From the NCBI GenBank assembly GCA_019873645.1, contig JAIOAX010000009.1:90493-154492 (forward strand): a stretch of DNA of 64,000 bases. The letters run 5' to 3'. Positions within the stretch are counted from its first letter, which is position 1, and every line of letters starts with the position of its first letter. Position numbers and translations under genes: made by a program. Under the pieces are notes generated by a model. That model saw nothing but the letters and a program-made list of their open reading frames with translations, was not told the DNA's origin and did not search any database. Below are positions 1 to 7,968 of the stretch, one piece after another. Origin of the DNA: Chloroflexota bacterium (lineage in GTDB: Bacteria; Chloroflexota; Anaerolineae; B4-G1; SLSP01).

Positions 1-540
1 GGCGCGGATTAACAATGCCTCCAACCACGGCAAGGTGAAGATATAGAAACTTACATCCCGCCGGAAGATCGGGTCGGTGAGGTTAAAAGGGACGCCATTG
101 GCTGCTAACAGATACGCACGCCACAAGCCACCAAAAGTCAGACCTATAACAATGGCGACAAGGATTGCCGCCACAGTAAAGGCCCGGCGTAACGGGCGCG
201 TGGAATACGTAGTCGGCGGGGCCGCACTTGCTGCTGTGCGTGTGCGCCCGTTCAACGTTGTTTTCACAGTGAAGTATTCTTTTGGCGCGATCCAGTGGGG
301 GACCAAACTCCAATTCAGCAGCAAAAACAGTAATGCCGTCAGCATAGCGATAAGGATCAACACCAGAGATGTGAACAGGCGTGTGGTGAAGACGCCGGTA
401 TAGTCCAGGCTCTTGAACCACAGAAAATCTGTGTAGAACGTGGCAAACGTCGAAGAGGTGATACACAACCCCATGAGAAGGATCAACCCTATAGCGATCC
501 ACGGTTGTAGCTTACGCTTGTGACGCAGTGTTGCAGTCAT
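1..540 (-). CDS. UPF0182 family integral membrane protein, N-terminal part
   Basis: The first 180 codons of a gene read leftwards from an ATG at 540 and leave the window still open. A ribosome binding site (AGGAG) lies 7-11 bases upstream. The translation begins MTATLRHKRKLQPW, has a first membrane segment followed by a TFYTDFLWFKSLDYTGVF stretch, a second hydrophobic segment, a linker, a third one, then DPIFRRDVSFYIFTLPWL. The order FLWFxSLxY ... DPIFxxDVxFYxFxLP is typical of the large UPF0182 (COG1615) membrane proteins, which have several transmembrane helices and a big outer domain. Their function is unknown. The family assignment rests on my recognition of these motifs; only about a fifth of a usual family member is visible. 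Confidence 0.8.
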   Translation of the reverse strand, partial: MTATLRHKRKLQPWIAIGLILLMGLCITSSTFATFYTDFLWFKSLDYTGVFTTRLFTSLVLILIAMLTALLFLLLNWSLVPHWIAPKEYFTVKTTLNGRTRTAASAAPPTTYSTRPLRRAFTVAAILVAIVIGLTFGGLWRAYLLAANGVPFNLTDPIFRRDVSFYIFTLPWLEALLIRA

Positions 541-567
541 ATAGGCTCTCCTGAATCGTTTCAATAC

Positions 568-595
568 AGTATAGTCCTAAATTCTCAATCAACAA
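568..595 (-). promoter_or_regulatory. Putative sigma-70 promoter for the UPF0182 gene
   Basis: Read on the minus strand there is TTGTTG (590-595), a 16-base spacer and TATACT (568-573), about 28 bases before the start codon. The boxes match four of six and five of six consensus bases. Confidence 0.5.
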
Positions 596-732
596 ATTAC
601 CACTTGACGTTTGTAAGTTTTCTTAACTGTGGTATGATAGCATGCGCTGTGCAGCCCGTCCACAGGACGGTTCGGCTTGTCCACGTGTACATTCATTCAG
701 GTGTGCGTTTATGGAGGTATGGCAATGACTAA

Positions 733-1005
733 CTTGCTCTATAATTTTATGTCCCCAGTGGAGGTTGTCCTCATGACCTGTGTCGTTTCCGTGACGGGAG
801 GCCCTCAACCGCCGGGATGACGCTTTGACCGCCATTTTTTACGAATAGACATCCACGTGATGCGCCCTATGCCTGAGCCGTCGCCGACGGACAGGCGGGC
901 AAAGTCGCGGTCAATACGGATTCTCCGGCGAGCGGGCCTCAACGAAGTTGAGGAGGGTTACTTTTATGTGACCTGCATTGTGCAAAAAACCCCCGCTCGC
1001 TTTTC
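733..1005 (+). promoter_or_regulatory. Structured leader with terminator-like stem, upstream of the ABC exporter pair
   Basis: About 600 bases separate the UPF0182 start from the next gene and I see no convincing protein gene in them. The strand leading into the exporter genes carries a TATAAT at about 739 and several short stems. At 928-1000 a 9-bp outer stem (GCGAGCGGG with CCCGCTCGC) encloses a perfect CCTCAAC-GAA-GTTGAGG hairpin at 937-953. The outer stem is followed by TTTT, as in an intrinsic terminator. This could be an attenuator, a leader RNA or a small RNA gene; I match no known riboswitch class. Confidence 0.35.
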
Positions 1006-1034
1006 GCGTCTCTGTTGAGGGGTATCACTAACAA

Positions 1035-1129
1035 GTTTCTTACAGGATTAACAGGATTTTCAGGATTAGAAAAGATTTTGCAGAGGTTTTTGTCATCTTG
1101 TCCATCCTGTGAATCCTGTCAAAAGAAAC
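1035..1129. repeat. Dispersed palindromic repeat of the acaggattttcaggatt family
   Basis: The segment begins GTTTCTT and ends AAGAAAC. Its left half repeats caggatt and its right half repeats atcctgt, so the whole can fold on itself. Relatives lie at 62993-63115 and 63574-63698, with a partial copy near 17328-17352. It ends 30 bases before the exporter gene start. Confidence 0.7.
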
Positions 1130-1158
1130 ACTCATGCAGAAGGATTCAGGTGGCTGAA

Positions 1159-3102
1159 ATGTCTCAAACGTTAGATCAGAAACTTTCGCAAAAGCTCACA
1201 TTTGATTTGAAGACTGCGGTGCATAAAAACCGTCTGGTAGGCTTATGGCGCGTGTTGACCGGCTACCGCTGGTTGTACTTCGGCGCCATGATTGCCATTG
1301 TTCTAGGCGCGCTCATCCGCGTTTACTACTACCGTGTGGTGCAGTATGTCATTGATACAGTAGTCAACGCAGGACTGCATCCGCAGCAATTGCCCTGGCT
1401 GGGCCTGTCTTTTGTGGGGCTGGCCGTCCTCGAAGGGCTGTTTGCCTATCTGCGCGGCATCTGGTCCGCAGAGACGGCGGAGGGGATTGCGCTGCGGCTG
1501 CGCAATTACCTCTACGATCATATTCAACGTCTGCCGTTTGCCTTTCACGACTATGTCAAGACCGGCGAGCTGATTCAGCGCTCCACATCCGATGTAGACG
1601 CTATCCGCCGCTTCTATGCGGATCAGGCGTTAGGCATCGGGCGGATCGTGGCGCTGTTCGTGGTCAACTTCACCATGCTGGTGCGCACGAACACGAAAAT
1701 TGGCTTGCTCTCGGTCGTGATTATGCCGTTCATCGTGCTGTTGTCTTACTGGTTCTTCGGGCGCGTCTCGAAGGCTTATGACCGCTATCAAGACCAGGAG
1801 GCTAAACTCTCGACGGTGCTTCAGGAAAACCTGACCGGCGTGCGAGTGGTCAAGGCGTTTGCCCGCCAGGGCTACGAGATTGACAAGTTCGACCGTGAGA
1901 ACTGGGAACGCTATCGCCTGGGCAAAAAGCTGCTCATCATGCACTCCCTATACTGGCCGGTGTCTGATGTTTTCTGTGCGGCGCAGACGATCTTGGTGAT
2001 GGCGGTGAGCGCCTTAATGGCCGTGCGCGGCGAGATCACCGTAGGAACGTATGTTGCCGTGATGGGGATGCTCACGTGGATTATCTGGCCGATGCGCAAC
2101 CTGGGACGCTTGATTGTGCAGGTCTCTACCGGGTTGGTTTCGTACCGCCGTGTGGCGGATGTGATCGAACAGGAACGCGAGGATATCGAGAGCGGAACGG
2201 TGCCGCCGGACACACGGATTCGCGGCGCCGTCGTCTTTGACCATGTCAGCTTCTCCTACGAGCCGATGGAAGTGTTGCCGGATGAGGATGAGAAGAAAAA
2301 AAAGGAGACCAAGCCGGAAGAGAAGGCCGACCTCAAGCCCGTTGAAGTGCTGCACGACATTTCCTTCCGCTGCGAGCCGGGGGAGGTGGTGGCGCTCCTG
2401 GGTTCGACGGGATCGGGGAAGACCAGCATCATCAACCTGCTGCTGCGCTTCTATGATTATCAGGAAGGCAGTCTCACCCTCGACGGCATCGAGCTGAAAG
2501 AGTATCCGCGCAGTCTCTTGCGGCGCAACATCGGTATTGTCGAACAGGAGCCGTTTCTCTTCTCGCGCAGCATCCGCGACAACATCGCCTACGGCGCTGG
2601 CCGTGAGGTGACGCAGGAGGAGATCGAGCAGGCCGCGAAGGCGGCGGCGATTCACGACATCATCCTCACCTTCCCACAGGGATACGATACTATCGTCGGG
2701 GAGAAAGGGGTGACGCTTTCCGGTGGACAGCGACAGCGCGTGGCGATCGCGCGCGCATTGCTCAAGGATCCGCGCATCCTGGTGCTGGACGACGCCACAT
2801 CATCGGTGGACACCGAGACCGAGGAGCAGATTCAGCAAGCTCTGGCCGTGCTCATCCCCGGACGCACAACCTTTATCATCGCGCACCGCATCCAGACGGT
2901 CATGAACGCCGATCTGATCGTGGTGCTTGATAAGGGACGGGTTGTCCAATCGGGCACGCATGCCGAGCTGGTTCGCCAACCCGGTCTCTACCGCGACATC
3001 TACGAGATCCAATCGCGTATCGAGGAAGAAGTTGCTGACGAAGTGGCGCGTGGCATCACCATGCCGGAACTCGCCCTTGAGCTGGTAGGGGTACCGGCGT
3101 GA
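1159..3102 (+). CDS. ABC exporter half-transporter, subunit A (degenerate Walker B)
   Basis: A 647-residue half-transporter with an N-terminal six-helix membrane domain (roughly residues 35-330) and a C-terminal ATPase domain (from about 355). Visible motifs are Walker A GSTGSGKT, Q-loop VEQEP, signature LSGGQRQR, Walker B ILVLDDATSS and switch IIAHR. The usual catalytic Glu after Walker B is Asp. A Lys/Glu-rich insert (DEDEKKKKETKPEEK) interrupts the start of the ATPase domain. I chose the ATG at 1159, which has AGGTGG seven bases upstream; an in-frame TTG at 1015 would translate a dispersed repeat. With the gene at 3221 it should form a heterodimeric drug or lipid exporter in the cytoplasmic membrane. 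The substrate cannot be read from the sequence. Confidence 0.92.
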   Translation: MSQTLDQKLSQKLTFDLKTAVHKNRLVGLWRVLTGYRWLYFGAMIAIVLGALIRVYYYRVVQYVIDTVVNAGLHPQQLPWLGLSFVGLAVLEGLFAYLRGIWSAETAEGIALRLRNYLYDHIQRLPFAFHDYVKTGELIQRSTSDVDAIRRFYADQALGIGRIVALFVVNFTMLVRTNTKIGLLSVVIMPFIVLLSYWFFGRVSKAYDRYQDQEAKLSTVLQENLTGVRVVKAFARQGYEIDKFDRENWERYRLGKKLLIMHSLYWPVSDVFCAAQTILVMAVSALMAVRGEITVGTYVAVMGMLTWIIWPMRNLGRLIVQVSTGLVSYRRVADVIEQEREDIESGTVPPDTRIRGAVVFDHVSFSYEPMEVLPDEDEKKKKETKPEEKADLKPVEVLHDISFRCEPGEVVALLGSTGSGKTSIINLLLRFYDYQEGSLTLDGIELKEYPRSLLRRNIGIVEQEPFLFSRSIRDNIAYGAGREVTQEEIEQAAKAAAIHDIILTFPQGYDTIVGEKGVTLSGGQRQRVAIARALLKDPRILVLDDATSSVDTETEEQIQQALAVLIPGRTTFIIAHRIQTVMNADLIVVLDKGRVVQSGTHAELVRQPGLYRDIYEIQSRIEEEVADEVARGITMPELALELVGVPA

Positions 3103-3215
3103 AACGTGAGGCGTGAAACGTAAAACGTGAAACGTGAAGCGTGATTACGACAAATTACGAATCACGAATTACGAGTCACGAATCCCTAATTACCAGTTAC
3201 CGATTACTTGAGGTA
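3103..3215. repeat. Degenerate short-period repeat spacer
   Basis: The gap between the two exporter genes is made of variations on gtgaaacgt followed by variations on acgaattacgaatcacgaa. Neither codes for protein. The second gene's binding site (GAGG) sits at its right end. Confidence 0.75.
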
Positions 3216-3220
3216 CAACC

Positions 3221-5041
3221 ATGGCACAACCTTACGGATTTGAAGAAGAAGAATTCACAACGAAATTTAACGGGCGCGTGGTCCTGCGGATTATGCGCCA
3301 TGTGACGCCGTACTGGCATTGGATGCTGGGCTTCATCGTGATGATCGCGCTGACGTCGGTAGGCGATTCGTACTTCACCTACCTGGGCAAGCTGTTCATT
3401 GACGAAGGCATCGTCGCCAGAAACACGGCGCGCCTCACCCAACTGCTGATGATCTACGGCGGCCTGTCCATCTTTCAGGCCCTTACGGTGTTCAGCTTTG
3501 TCTACCTGGCCGGCGTCCTGGGCGAGCGGGTGCAGTATGATATGCGTAAGCTGCTCTTCAATCACTTGCAGGAGCTTTCGTTCTCGTACTTTGATAAGAC
3601 GCCGGTGGGTTGGATCATGTCGCGCGTCACTTCCGACTCTGGACGTATCGCCGATCTGGTGACATGGGGGTTTCTGGACGTGACATGGGCGACGCTCAAC
3701 ATCATCACGTCACTGACCTTCATGGCGTTCATCAACTGGCGGCTGATGTTGATTGTGGCGGGGGTCGTCCCGCTGATGCTGGCAGCTTCGCTTTACTTCC
3801 GCCAACGCATTTTGAAGCAGTACCGCGAGGTGCGCAAACTCAACTCGATGATCACTGGCGCGTACAACGAGAATATCGCCGGCGTGCGGGTGGTCAAGGC
3901 GCTGGTGCGCGAGCAGAAAAACCTGGAGGAATTCAGCGGGACCTCACGCGAGATGTATCACGCTGCCTACCGCGCGGCGTGGCTCTCGGCGCTCTTTCTG
4001 CCTGTCGTGCAGATCATCGGCGCGTTCGGCATCGGCGCGGTGGTGTGGTACGGCGGCCTGCAAGCGCAAGTCGCCGGCATCACCGTTGGCGGCATCCAGG
4101 CGTTCCTGTCGTACCTCTCGTTCATTATCTGGCCGATTCAGGACCTGGCGCGGGTGTATGCAGAAATGCAGCGCTCGGTGGCCTCGGCGGAGCGGGTCTT
4201 CTCGCTCATTGACGCCCAACCCGAGGTGGTGGACCGCGAAGGGGCCTTCGATCCCGGCGCCTTGCGCGGCGAAGTGAGCTTTGAAGACGTGACTTTCCGT
4301 TACAAGGAAGGGCAGAACGTGCTGACCGATTTCAACCTGCACGTTGAGCCGGGTGAGCACATCGCCATCGTCGGGCCGACAGGCGGCGGCAAGACCACCA
4401 TCGTCAACCTGCTGTGCCGCTTCTACGAACCGACATCAGGAGTCATCCGCCTTGACGGGCACGACTACACGACGTTGACGCAACATGCCATCCAATCGCG
4501 CATCGGCGTGGTGTTGCAGACGCCGCATCTCTTCTCCGGCACCATCCGCGAAAACATCCGCTATGGGCGGCTGGATGCGACGGATGAGGAAGTGGAACAG
4601 GCGGCAAAAATTGCGCATGCGCACGATTTCATCATGGAGATGGGAAAGGGTTACGACGAGGAGGTCGGCGAAGGCGGCAACTTGCTGTCGGTGGGTCAAA
4701 AGCAGCTTGTGAGCATCGCAAGGGCGGTGCTCGCCAACCCGGCCATTCTCATTCTGGATGAAGCGACCAGCTCGGTAGACACGCTCACCGAAGCGCGCGT
4801 ACAGCGCGGGATGGAAGCGTTGATGGCCGGCCGCACGAGCTTTGTCATCGCGCACCGGCTTTCAACGATCAAGCGCGCTGACCGCATCCTGGTCATCAAG
4901 GCCGGCCGCATCGTCGAGGTGGGTACGCACAGCGAGCTGATCCGCGCGCGTGGGCACTACTACGACCTCTACACCCGCCAGTTCCGCCGCGAACGCGAAC
5001 AGGTGTACGGCGTCGGTGAGTTTGCTGCGACGGCCGCATAA
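3221..5041 (+). CDS. ABC exporter half-transporter, subunit B (non-canonical signature)
   Basis: A 606-residue half-transporter with six membrane helices in the first 310 residues and an ATPase domain at about 345-580. Motifs are Walker A GPTGGGKTT, Q-loop VLQTPHLF, signature LSVGQKQL, Walker B ILILDEATSSVD and switch VIAHRLST. Walker B is canonical, but the signature has Val where LSGGQ has its first Gly. Subunit A has the reverse pattern, so A and B together would form one normal and one degenerate ATP site, as in known heterodimeric exporters such as TM287/288. The gene follows subunit A after a 118-base repeat spacer and is probably cotranscribed. Confidence 0.93.
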   Translation: MAQPYGFEEEEFTTKFNGRVVLRIMRHVTPYWHWMLGFIVMIALTSVGDSYFTYLGKLFIDEGIVARNTARLTQLLMIYGGLSIFQALTVFSFVYLAGVLGERVQYDMRKLLFNHLQELSFSYFDKTPVGWIMSRVTSDSGRIADLVTWGFLDVTWATLNIITSLTFMAFINWRLMLIVAGVVPLMLAASLYFRQRILKQYREVRKLNSMITGAYNENIAGVRVVKALVREQKNLEEFSGTSREMYHAAYRAAWLSALFLPVVQIIGAFGIGAVVWYGGLQAQVAGITVGGIQAFLSYLSFIIWPIQDLARVYAEMQRSVASAERVFSLIDAQPEVVDREGAFDPGALRGEVSFEDVTFRYKEGQNVLTDFNLHVEPGEHIAIVGPTGGGKTTIVNLLCRFYEPTSGVIRLDGHDYTTLTQHAIQSRIGVVLQTPHLFSGTIRENIRYGRLDATDEEVEQAAKIAHAHDFIMEMGKGYDEEVGEGGNLLSVGQKQLVSIARAVLANPAILILDEATSSVDTLTEARVQRGMEALMAGRTSFVIAHRLSTIKRADRILVIKAGRIVEVGTHSELIRARGHYYDLYTRQFRREREQVYGVGEFAATAA

Positions 5042-5093
5042 GGGATAGAGGTCCCCTTTGTGGGGAAACCCGCCTGCGTGAGGGGCAACCTTC

Positions 5094-5244
5094 GAGTGCA
5101 TTTCAGGATGGGGCGATTTATTAGCTGCGGAAACTGGACGCTGCTCAGGCCGGTCTCCAGACCGTGCCTGCGCAGCGCCTGCTCTTCGGTGGCGCGGTCA
5201 GAGACCGGCCGCAGCGAGATCGTCCCCCAAGTTGAAGCGCACTC
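5094..5244. mobile_element. Miniature inverted-repeat element, family A
   Basis: The ends gagtgcatttcagg and ttgaagcgcactc are inverted copies. Inside are palindromes around gccggtctccagaccg and ggtcagagaccggcc. The left end matches the right end of the element at 44008-44175, including the following ggatg..gcgattta stretch. No coding capacity and no clear target duplication. Confidence 0.6.
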
Positions 5245-5253
5245 CTGATCTTC

Positions 5254-5281
5254 TTGACGGTAGGATTTTGTGACGTATCAT
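5254..5281 (+). promoter_or_regulatory. Putative sigma-70 promoter for the toxin-antitoxin pair
   Basis: TTGACG (5254-5259), a 16-base spacer and TATCAT (5276-5281) end 27 bases before the antitoxin start. Confidence 0.6.
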
Positions 5282-5308
5282 TGGGTTATACCGGATTTGG
5301 AGGGGTAA

Positions 5309-5596
5309 ATGGGTATAACACCTAAATTTGTTCCATTATCGGAGTTGGCGCAGCGTCAGGCCGAAATTTTGGCCTTGCTGGATGAAGGCCCCTTGATGCT
5401 TACCCAGGAGAACCGCGCGGCGGGGGTCCTGGTTGACCCTGCTTATTGGAACCAGCTCATTCAGGAGCTCGAGGACTTGCGCGATGCATTGGATGCTATG
5501 GGCGCCTATCAAACCTATAAACGTCATCCCAATGATGTTAAATCCTGGTCGCTGATACGGGAGTCTCTAGTTGCCGAAGGCTTGTTAGATGAATGA
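5309..5596 (+). CDS. Phd/YefM-type antitoxin
   Basis: A 95-residue protein resembling Phd/YefM antitoxins. The N-terminal part (LSELAQRQAEILALLDEGPLML) is the DNA-binding and dimerisation region, followed by a VLVDPAYW strand and a helical acidic C-terminus (IQELEDLRDALDAMG) of the kind that wraps the toxin. The ATG at 5309 follows AGGGG at short distance. The last codons overlap the toxin reading frame by eight bases, the usual coupling in these pairs. It would neutralise a RelE-type toxin and repress its own promoter, but the partner here carries a stop codon, so it may now be an orphan antitoxin. Confidence 0.82.
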   Translation: MGITPKFVPLSELAQRQAEILALLDEGPLMLTQENRAAGVLVDPAYWNQLIQELEDLRDALDAMGAYQTYKRHPNDVKSWSLIRESLVAEGLLDE

Positions 5597-5864
5597 TACG
5601 CAGCGTTGGGAAGTCGTTCTCGCGCGGCAGCCGGAGTGAATTCTGCGACGGTTGCCGCGCGATCTACTTCAGCGGATTGATCGGTTATTGGCCGAGTTAG
5701 CTGAAAACCCCCGCCCTGTAGGCGCGAAGAAGCTGGTGGGACATTTGGACTTGTATCGTATTCGTTTGGGCGACTGGCGTGTGGTTTATGCCATTGAGGA
5801 TGACCGGCTGGTGGTTGTCGTGATCAAAATTGCGCCACGTGGGGAAGCCTATCGTGGCTTGTGA
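5589..5864 (+). pseudogene. RelE/ParE-type toxin interrupted by in-frame TGA
   Basis: From ATG 5589 the frame reads MNDTQRWEVVLARQPE, then TGA at 5637-5639, then continues in the same frame as ILRRLPRDLLQRIDRLLAELAE ... KLVGHLDLYRIRLGDWRVVYAIEDDRL to 5864. Both sides match RelE-family toxins, small mRNA-cutting enzymes; the GDWRVVYAIEDD strand pair near the C-terminus is characteristic. One nonsense substitution explains the break, in a place where relatives usually have Lys. Restart at the TTG at 5652 would give a product lacking the first strand and most of the first helix. I expect loss of toxicity. Confidence 0.8.
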
Positions 5865-5888
5865 AATCAATTGGAATAGGAGTTGCTT

Positions 5889-6989
5889 ATGGACATTCGT
5901 ATCGCCCGTATGGCGCGGTTGCTGGTGGAGTATTCGGTGAATGTGCAGCCGGGGGACCGTGTAGGCATCGTCGCTTCTCCGGCCGCAGCGGAGCTGGTGC
6001 GCGAGGTGTACGCGCGCATTTTGGAGCGGGGCGGACATCCCCTGGTGTATCTGAATCTGCCCGGACTGGACGAAATCTTTTTCCGCATGGCGAATGAGGC
6101 GCAGTTGACCTTCATTGACCCCGTGCAAAAGCTGATGCGCGAGGAGTTCGAGGCATTGATCAACATCCGCGCGGCGGAGAACACCCGCGAGTTGAGCGGC
6201 GTGGACCCGGCCCGGCAGCGGCTGCGAAATCAGGCGTTGCGTCCATTGATGCAGCGTTTCATGGAACGCGGCGCGACCGGCGAGCTGAAATGGAACGGCA
6301 CGCTTTTCCCCACGCCGGCCTTTGCCCAGGAAGCCGATATGAGTACCCGCGACTACGAGGATTTTGTCTACGGCGCGTGTTTTTGCGACCGCGAGGACCC
6401 TGTCGCCGAATGGCAGCGCATCCACGAGGAACAGGAGCGCGTCGTACAGTGGCTCAAAGGACGCGATCAAATCCGCGTCATTGGCCCCAACGCTGATCTG
6501 ACACTTTCTGTTAAAGACCGCGTCTTCGTCAACTCCGACGGCCATCACAACATGCCCAGCGGCGAAGTCTTCACCGGCCCGGTGGAAGACAGCGTCAACG
6601 GGTGGGTGCGCTTCACCTATCCGGCGATCACCGGCGGGCGCGAAGTAGAGGGTATAGAGTTGACCTTTGAGGCCGGCAAGGTCGTCAAGGCAACGGCAAG
6701 AAAAAACGAAGCCTATCTGTTGCAGATGCTCGATACCGACCCCGGCTCGCGTTACCTCGGCGAGTTTGCCATCGGTACCAACTTCGGCATCCAGAAATTC
6801 ACCAAAAACATCCTCTTTGACGAGAAAATCGGCGGGAGTTTCCACATGGCTGTGGGGATGGGCTACCCCGAAACCGGCAGCCGCAACCAATCCGCCATCC
6901 ACTGGGACATGATTTGCGACATGCGTGACGGCGGCGAAATCTGGGCTGACGGCGAGCGGTTGTATCAAAACGGGCAGTTTGTGATTTAA
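5889..6989 (+). CDS. Aminopeptidase, M29 (thermophilic metalloprotease) family
   Basis: A 366-residue cytoplasmic enzyme of the M29 family (AmpS/PepS/aminopeptidase T), which removes N-terminal residues from peptides using two metal ions. The N-terminal half has the ARLLVEYSVNVQPGDRVGI opening of the family. The metal-binding half shows EGIELTFEAGKV, LGEFAIGTN, GGSFHMAVGMGYPE and HWDMICDMR, supplying the expected Glu, Glu, His, His and Asp ligands. The ATG at 5889 has AGGAG six bases upstream and is better than the in-frame TTG at 5883. The next gene begins two bases after its stop, so it heads the exporter operon, though a peptidase has no obvious role in export. Confidence 0.9.
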   Translation: MDIRIARMARLLVEYSVNVQPGDRVGIVASPAAAELVREVYARILERGGHPLVYLNLPGLDEIFFRMANEAQLTFIDPVQKLMREEFEALINIRAAENTRELSGVDPARQRLRNQALRPLMQRFMERGATGELKWNGTLFPTPAFAQEADMSTRDYEDFVYGACFCDREDPVAEWQRIHEEQERVVQWLKGRDQIRVIGPNADLTLSVKDRVFVNSDGHHNMPSGEVFTGPVEDSVNGWVRFTYPAITGGREVEGIELTFEAGKVVKATARKNEAYLLQMLDTDPGSRYLGEFAIGTNFGIQKFTKNILFDEKIGGSFHMAVGMGYPETGSRNQSAIHWDMICDMRDGGEIWADGERLYQNGQFVI

Positions 6990-6991
6990 CA

Positions 6992-7951
6992 ATGAACGAC
7001 ACCCCGGCTTTGGTCGAAATCCGTAATCTGTACAAGCGTTACGCACCTGCTGCACCTTACGCCGTGGAGGACGTTTCATTCGATATCCACGCGGGCGAAC
7101 TGTTCAGTCTGCTCGGCCCGAATGGCGCGGGCAAGACCACCACGATTTCGATCATCAGCACACTGTTGCCGCCCACTTCTGGCACCGTGCGTGTGGGCGG
7201 TTACGATGTACAACGCGACCCGATGGCCGTGCGGCGCATCATCGGCGTTGCACCGCAAGAGCTGGCGCTCTACGATGACCTTACCGCGCGTGAGAACCTG
7301 CGCTTTTGGGGTGAAATGCGCGGCCTGCACAGCGCGGAGCTACGGCACGAAATCGCCGAAAAGCTGGCGCTGATGGAATTGACCGACCGCGCCAAAGACC
7401 GCGTGAGCACCTTCTCCGGCGGGATGAAGCGTCGCCTCAACCTGGCGGTAGGGCTGCTGGGTAATCCCCAACTGCTCATGCTCGACGAACCGACCGTCGC
7501 CATTGATCCGCAAAGCCGCCGTTACCTCCTCGATTGGGTGAAAAAGCTGCGTGAACAGGGGGTGACGATCCTCTACACGACCCATTACATGGAAGAAGCC
7601 CAGGAACTAAGCGACCGCATCGGCATCATTGACCACGGTAAACTTATCGCTCTGGGGACGCTGGATGAACTGATTCAGCTTGTGGGGCAGCACGAGATCT
7701 TGCGCCTGCAACTGGTGCAGGAAACGGGCGCTGCGGAACTGGCGACGGCGCTGCAATCCGTCGCCGGCGTCATCGGCACCAGCGCCGCCGACGGCGAAGT
7801 GCTGGTCAATGTCATCACAGCAGAGGCAACGCTGGCCGCCGTCATCGGCGTGGCGACCGGTTTGGGGTTGAGCGTGCGTACTATTGAAATCCGCGAACCG
7901 AACCTGGAAGCCGTCTTCCTGCACCTGACCGGCCGGGCGTTAAGAGATTAG
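6992..7951 (+). CDS. ABC-2 type exporter, ATP-binding protein
   Basis: A 319-residue stand-alone ATPase of the drug/polysaccharide exporter class. Motifs in order are Walker A GPNGAGKTT (about residues 43-51), Q-loop APQELALYDDLT, signature FSGGMKRRL, Walker B LLMLDEPTVAID and the switch His in YTTHYMEEA. After residue 225 comes a C-terminal extension (LRLQLVQETGAAEL ... EPNLEAVFLHLTGR) typical of ATPases that pair with ABC-2 permeases. Two permease genes follow directly. Confidence 0.94.
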   Translation: MNDTPALVEIRNLYKRYAPAAPYAVEDVSFDIHAGELFSLLGPNGAGKTTTISIISTLLPPTSGTVRVGGYDVQRDPMAVRRIIGVAPQELALYDDLTARENLRFWGEMRGLHSAELRHEIAEKLALMELTDRAKDRVSTFSGGMKRRLNLAVGLLGNPQLLMLDEPTVAIDPQSRRYLLDWVKKLREQGVTILYTTHYMEEAQELSDRIGIIDHGKLIALGTLDELIQLVGQHEILRLQLVQETGAAELATALQSVAGVIGTSAADGEVLVNVITAEATLAAVIGVATGLGLSVRTIEIREPNLEAVFLHLTGRALRD

Positions 7952-7968
7952 GGAGTAGGGATTAGGGA

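Noticed and set aside
1015..1158. An N-terminal extension of ABC subunit A from a TTG start
   Set aside because: These 48 codons translate a dispersed palindromic repeat, and the ATG at 1159 has the better ribosome binding site.
5637..5639. TGA in the RelE frame as selenocysteine or another recoding
   Set aside because: The site is not catalytic, relatives usually have Lys there, and I see no insertion element downstream. A nonsense mutation is simpler.
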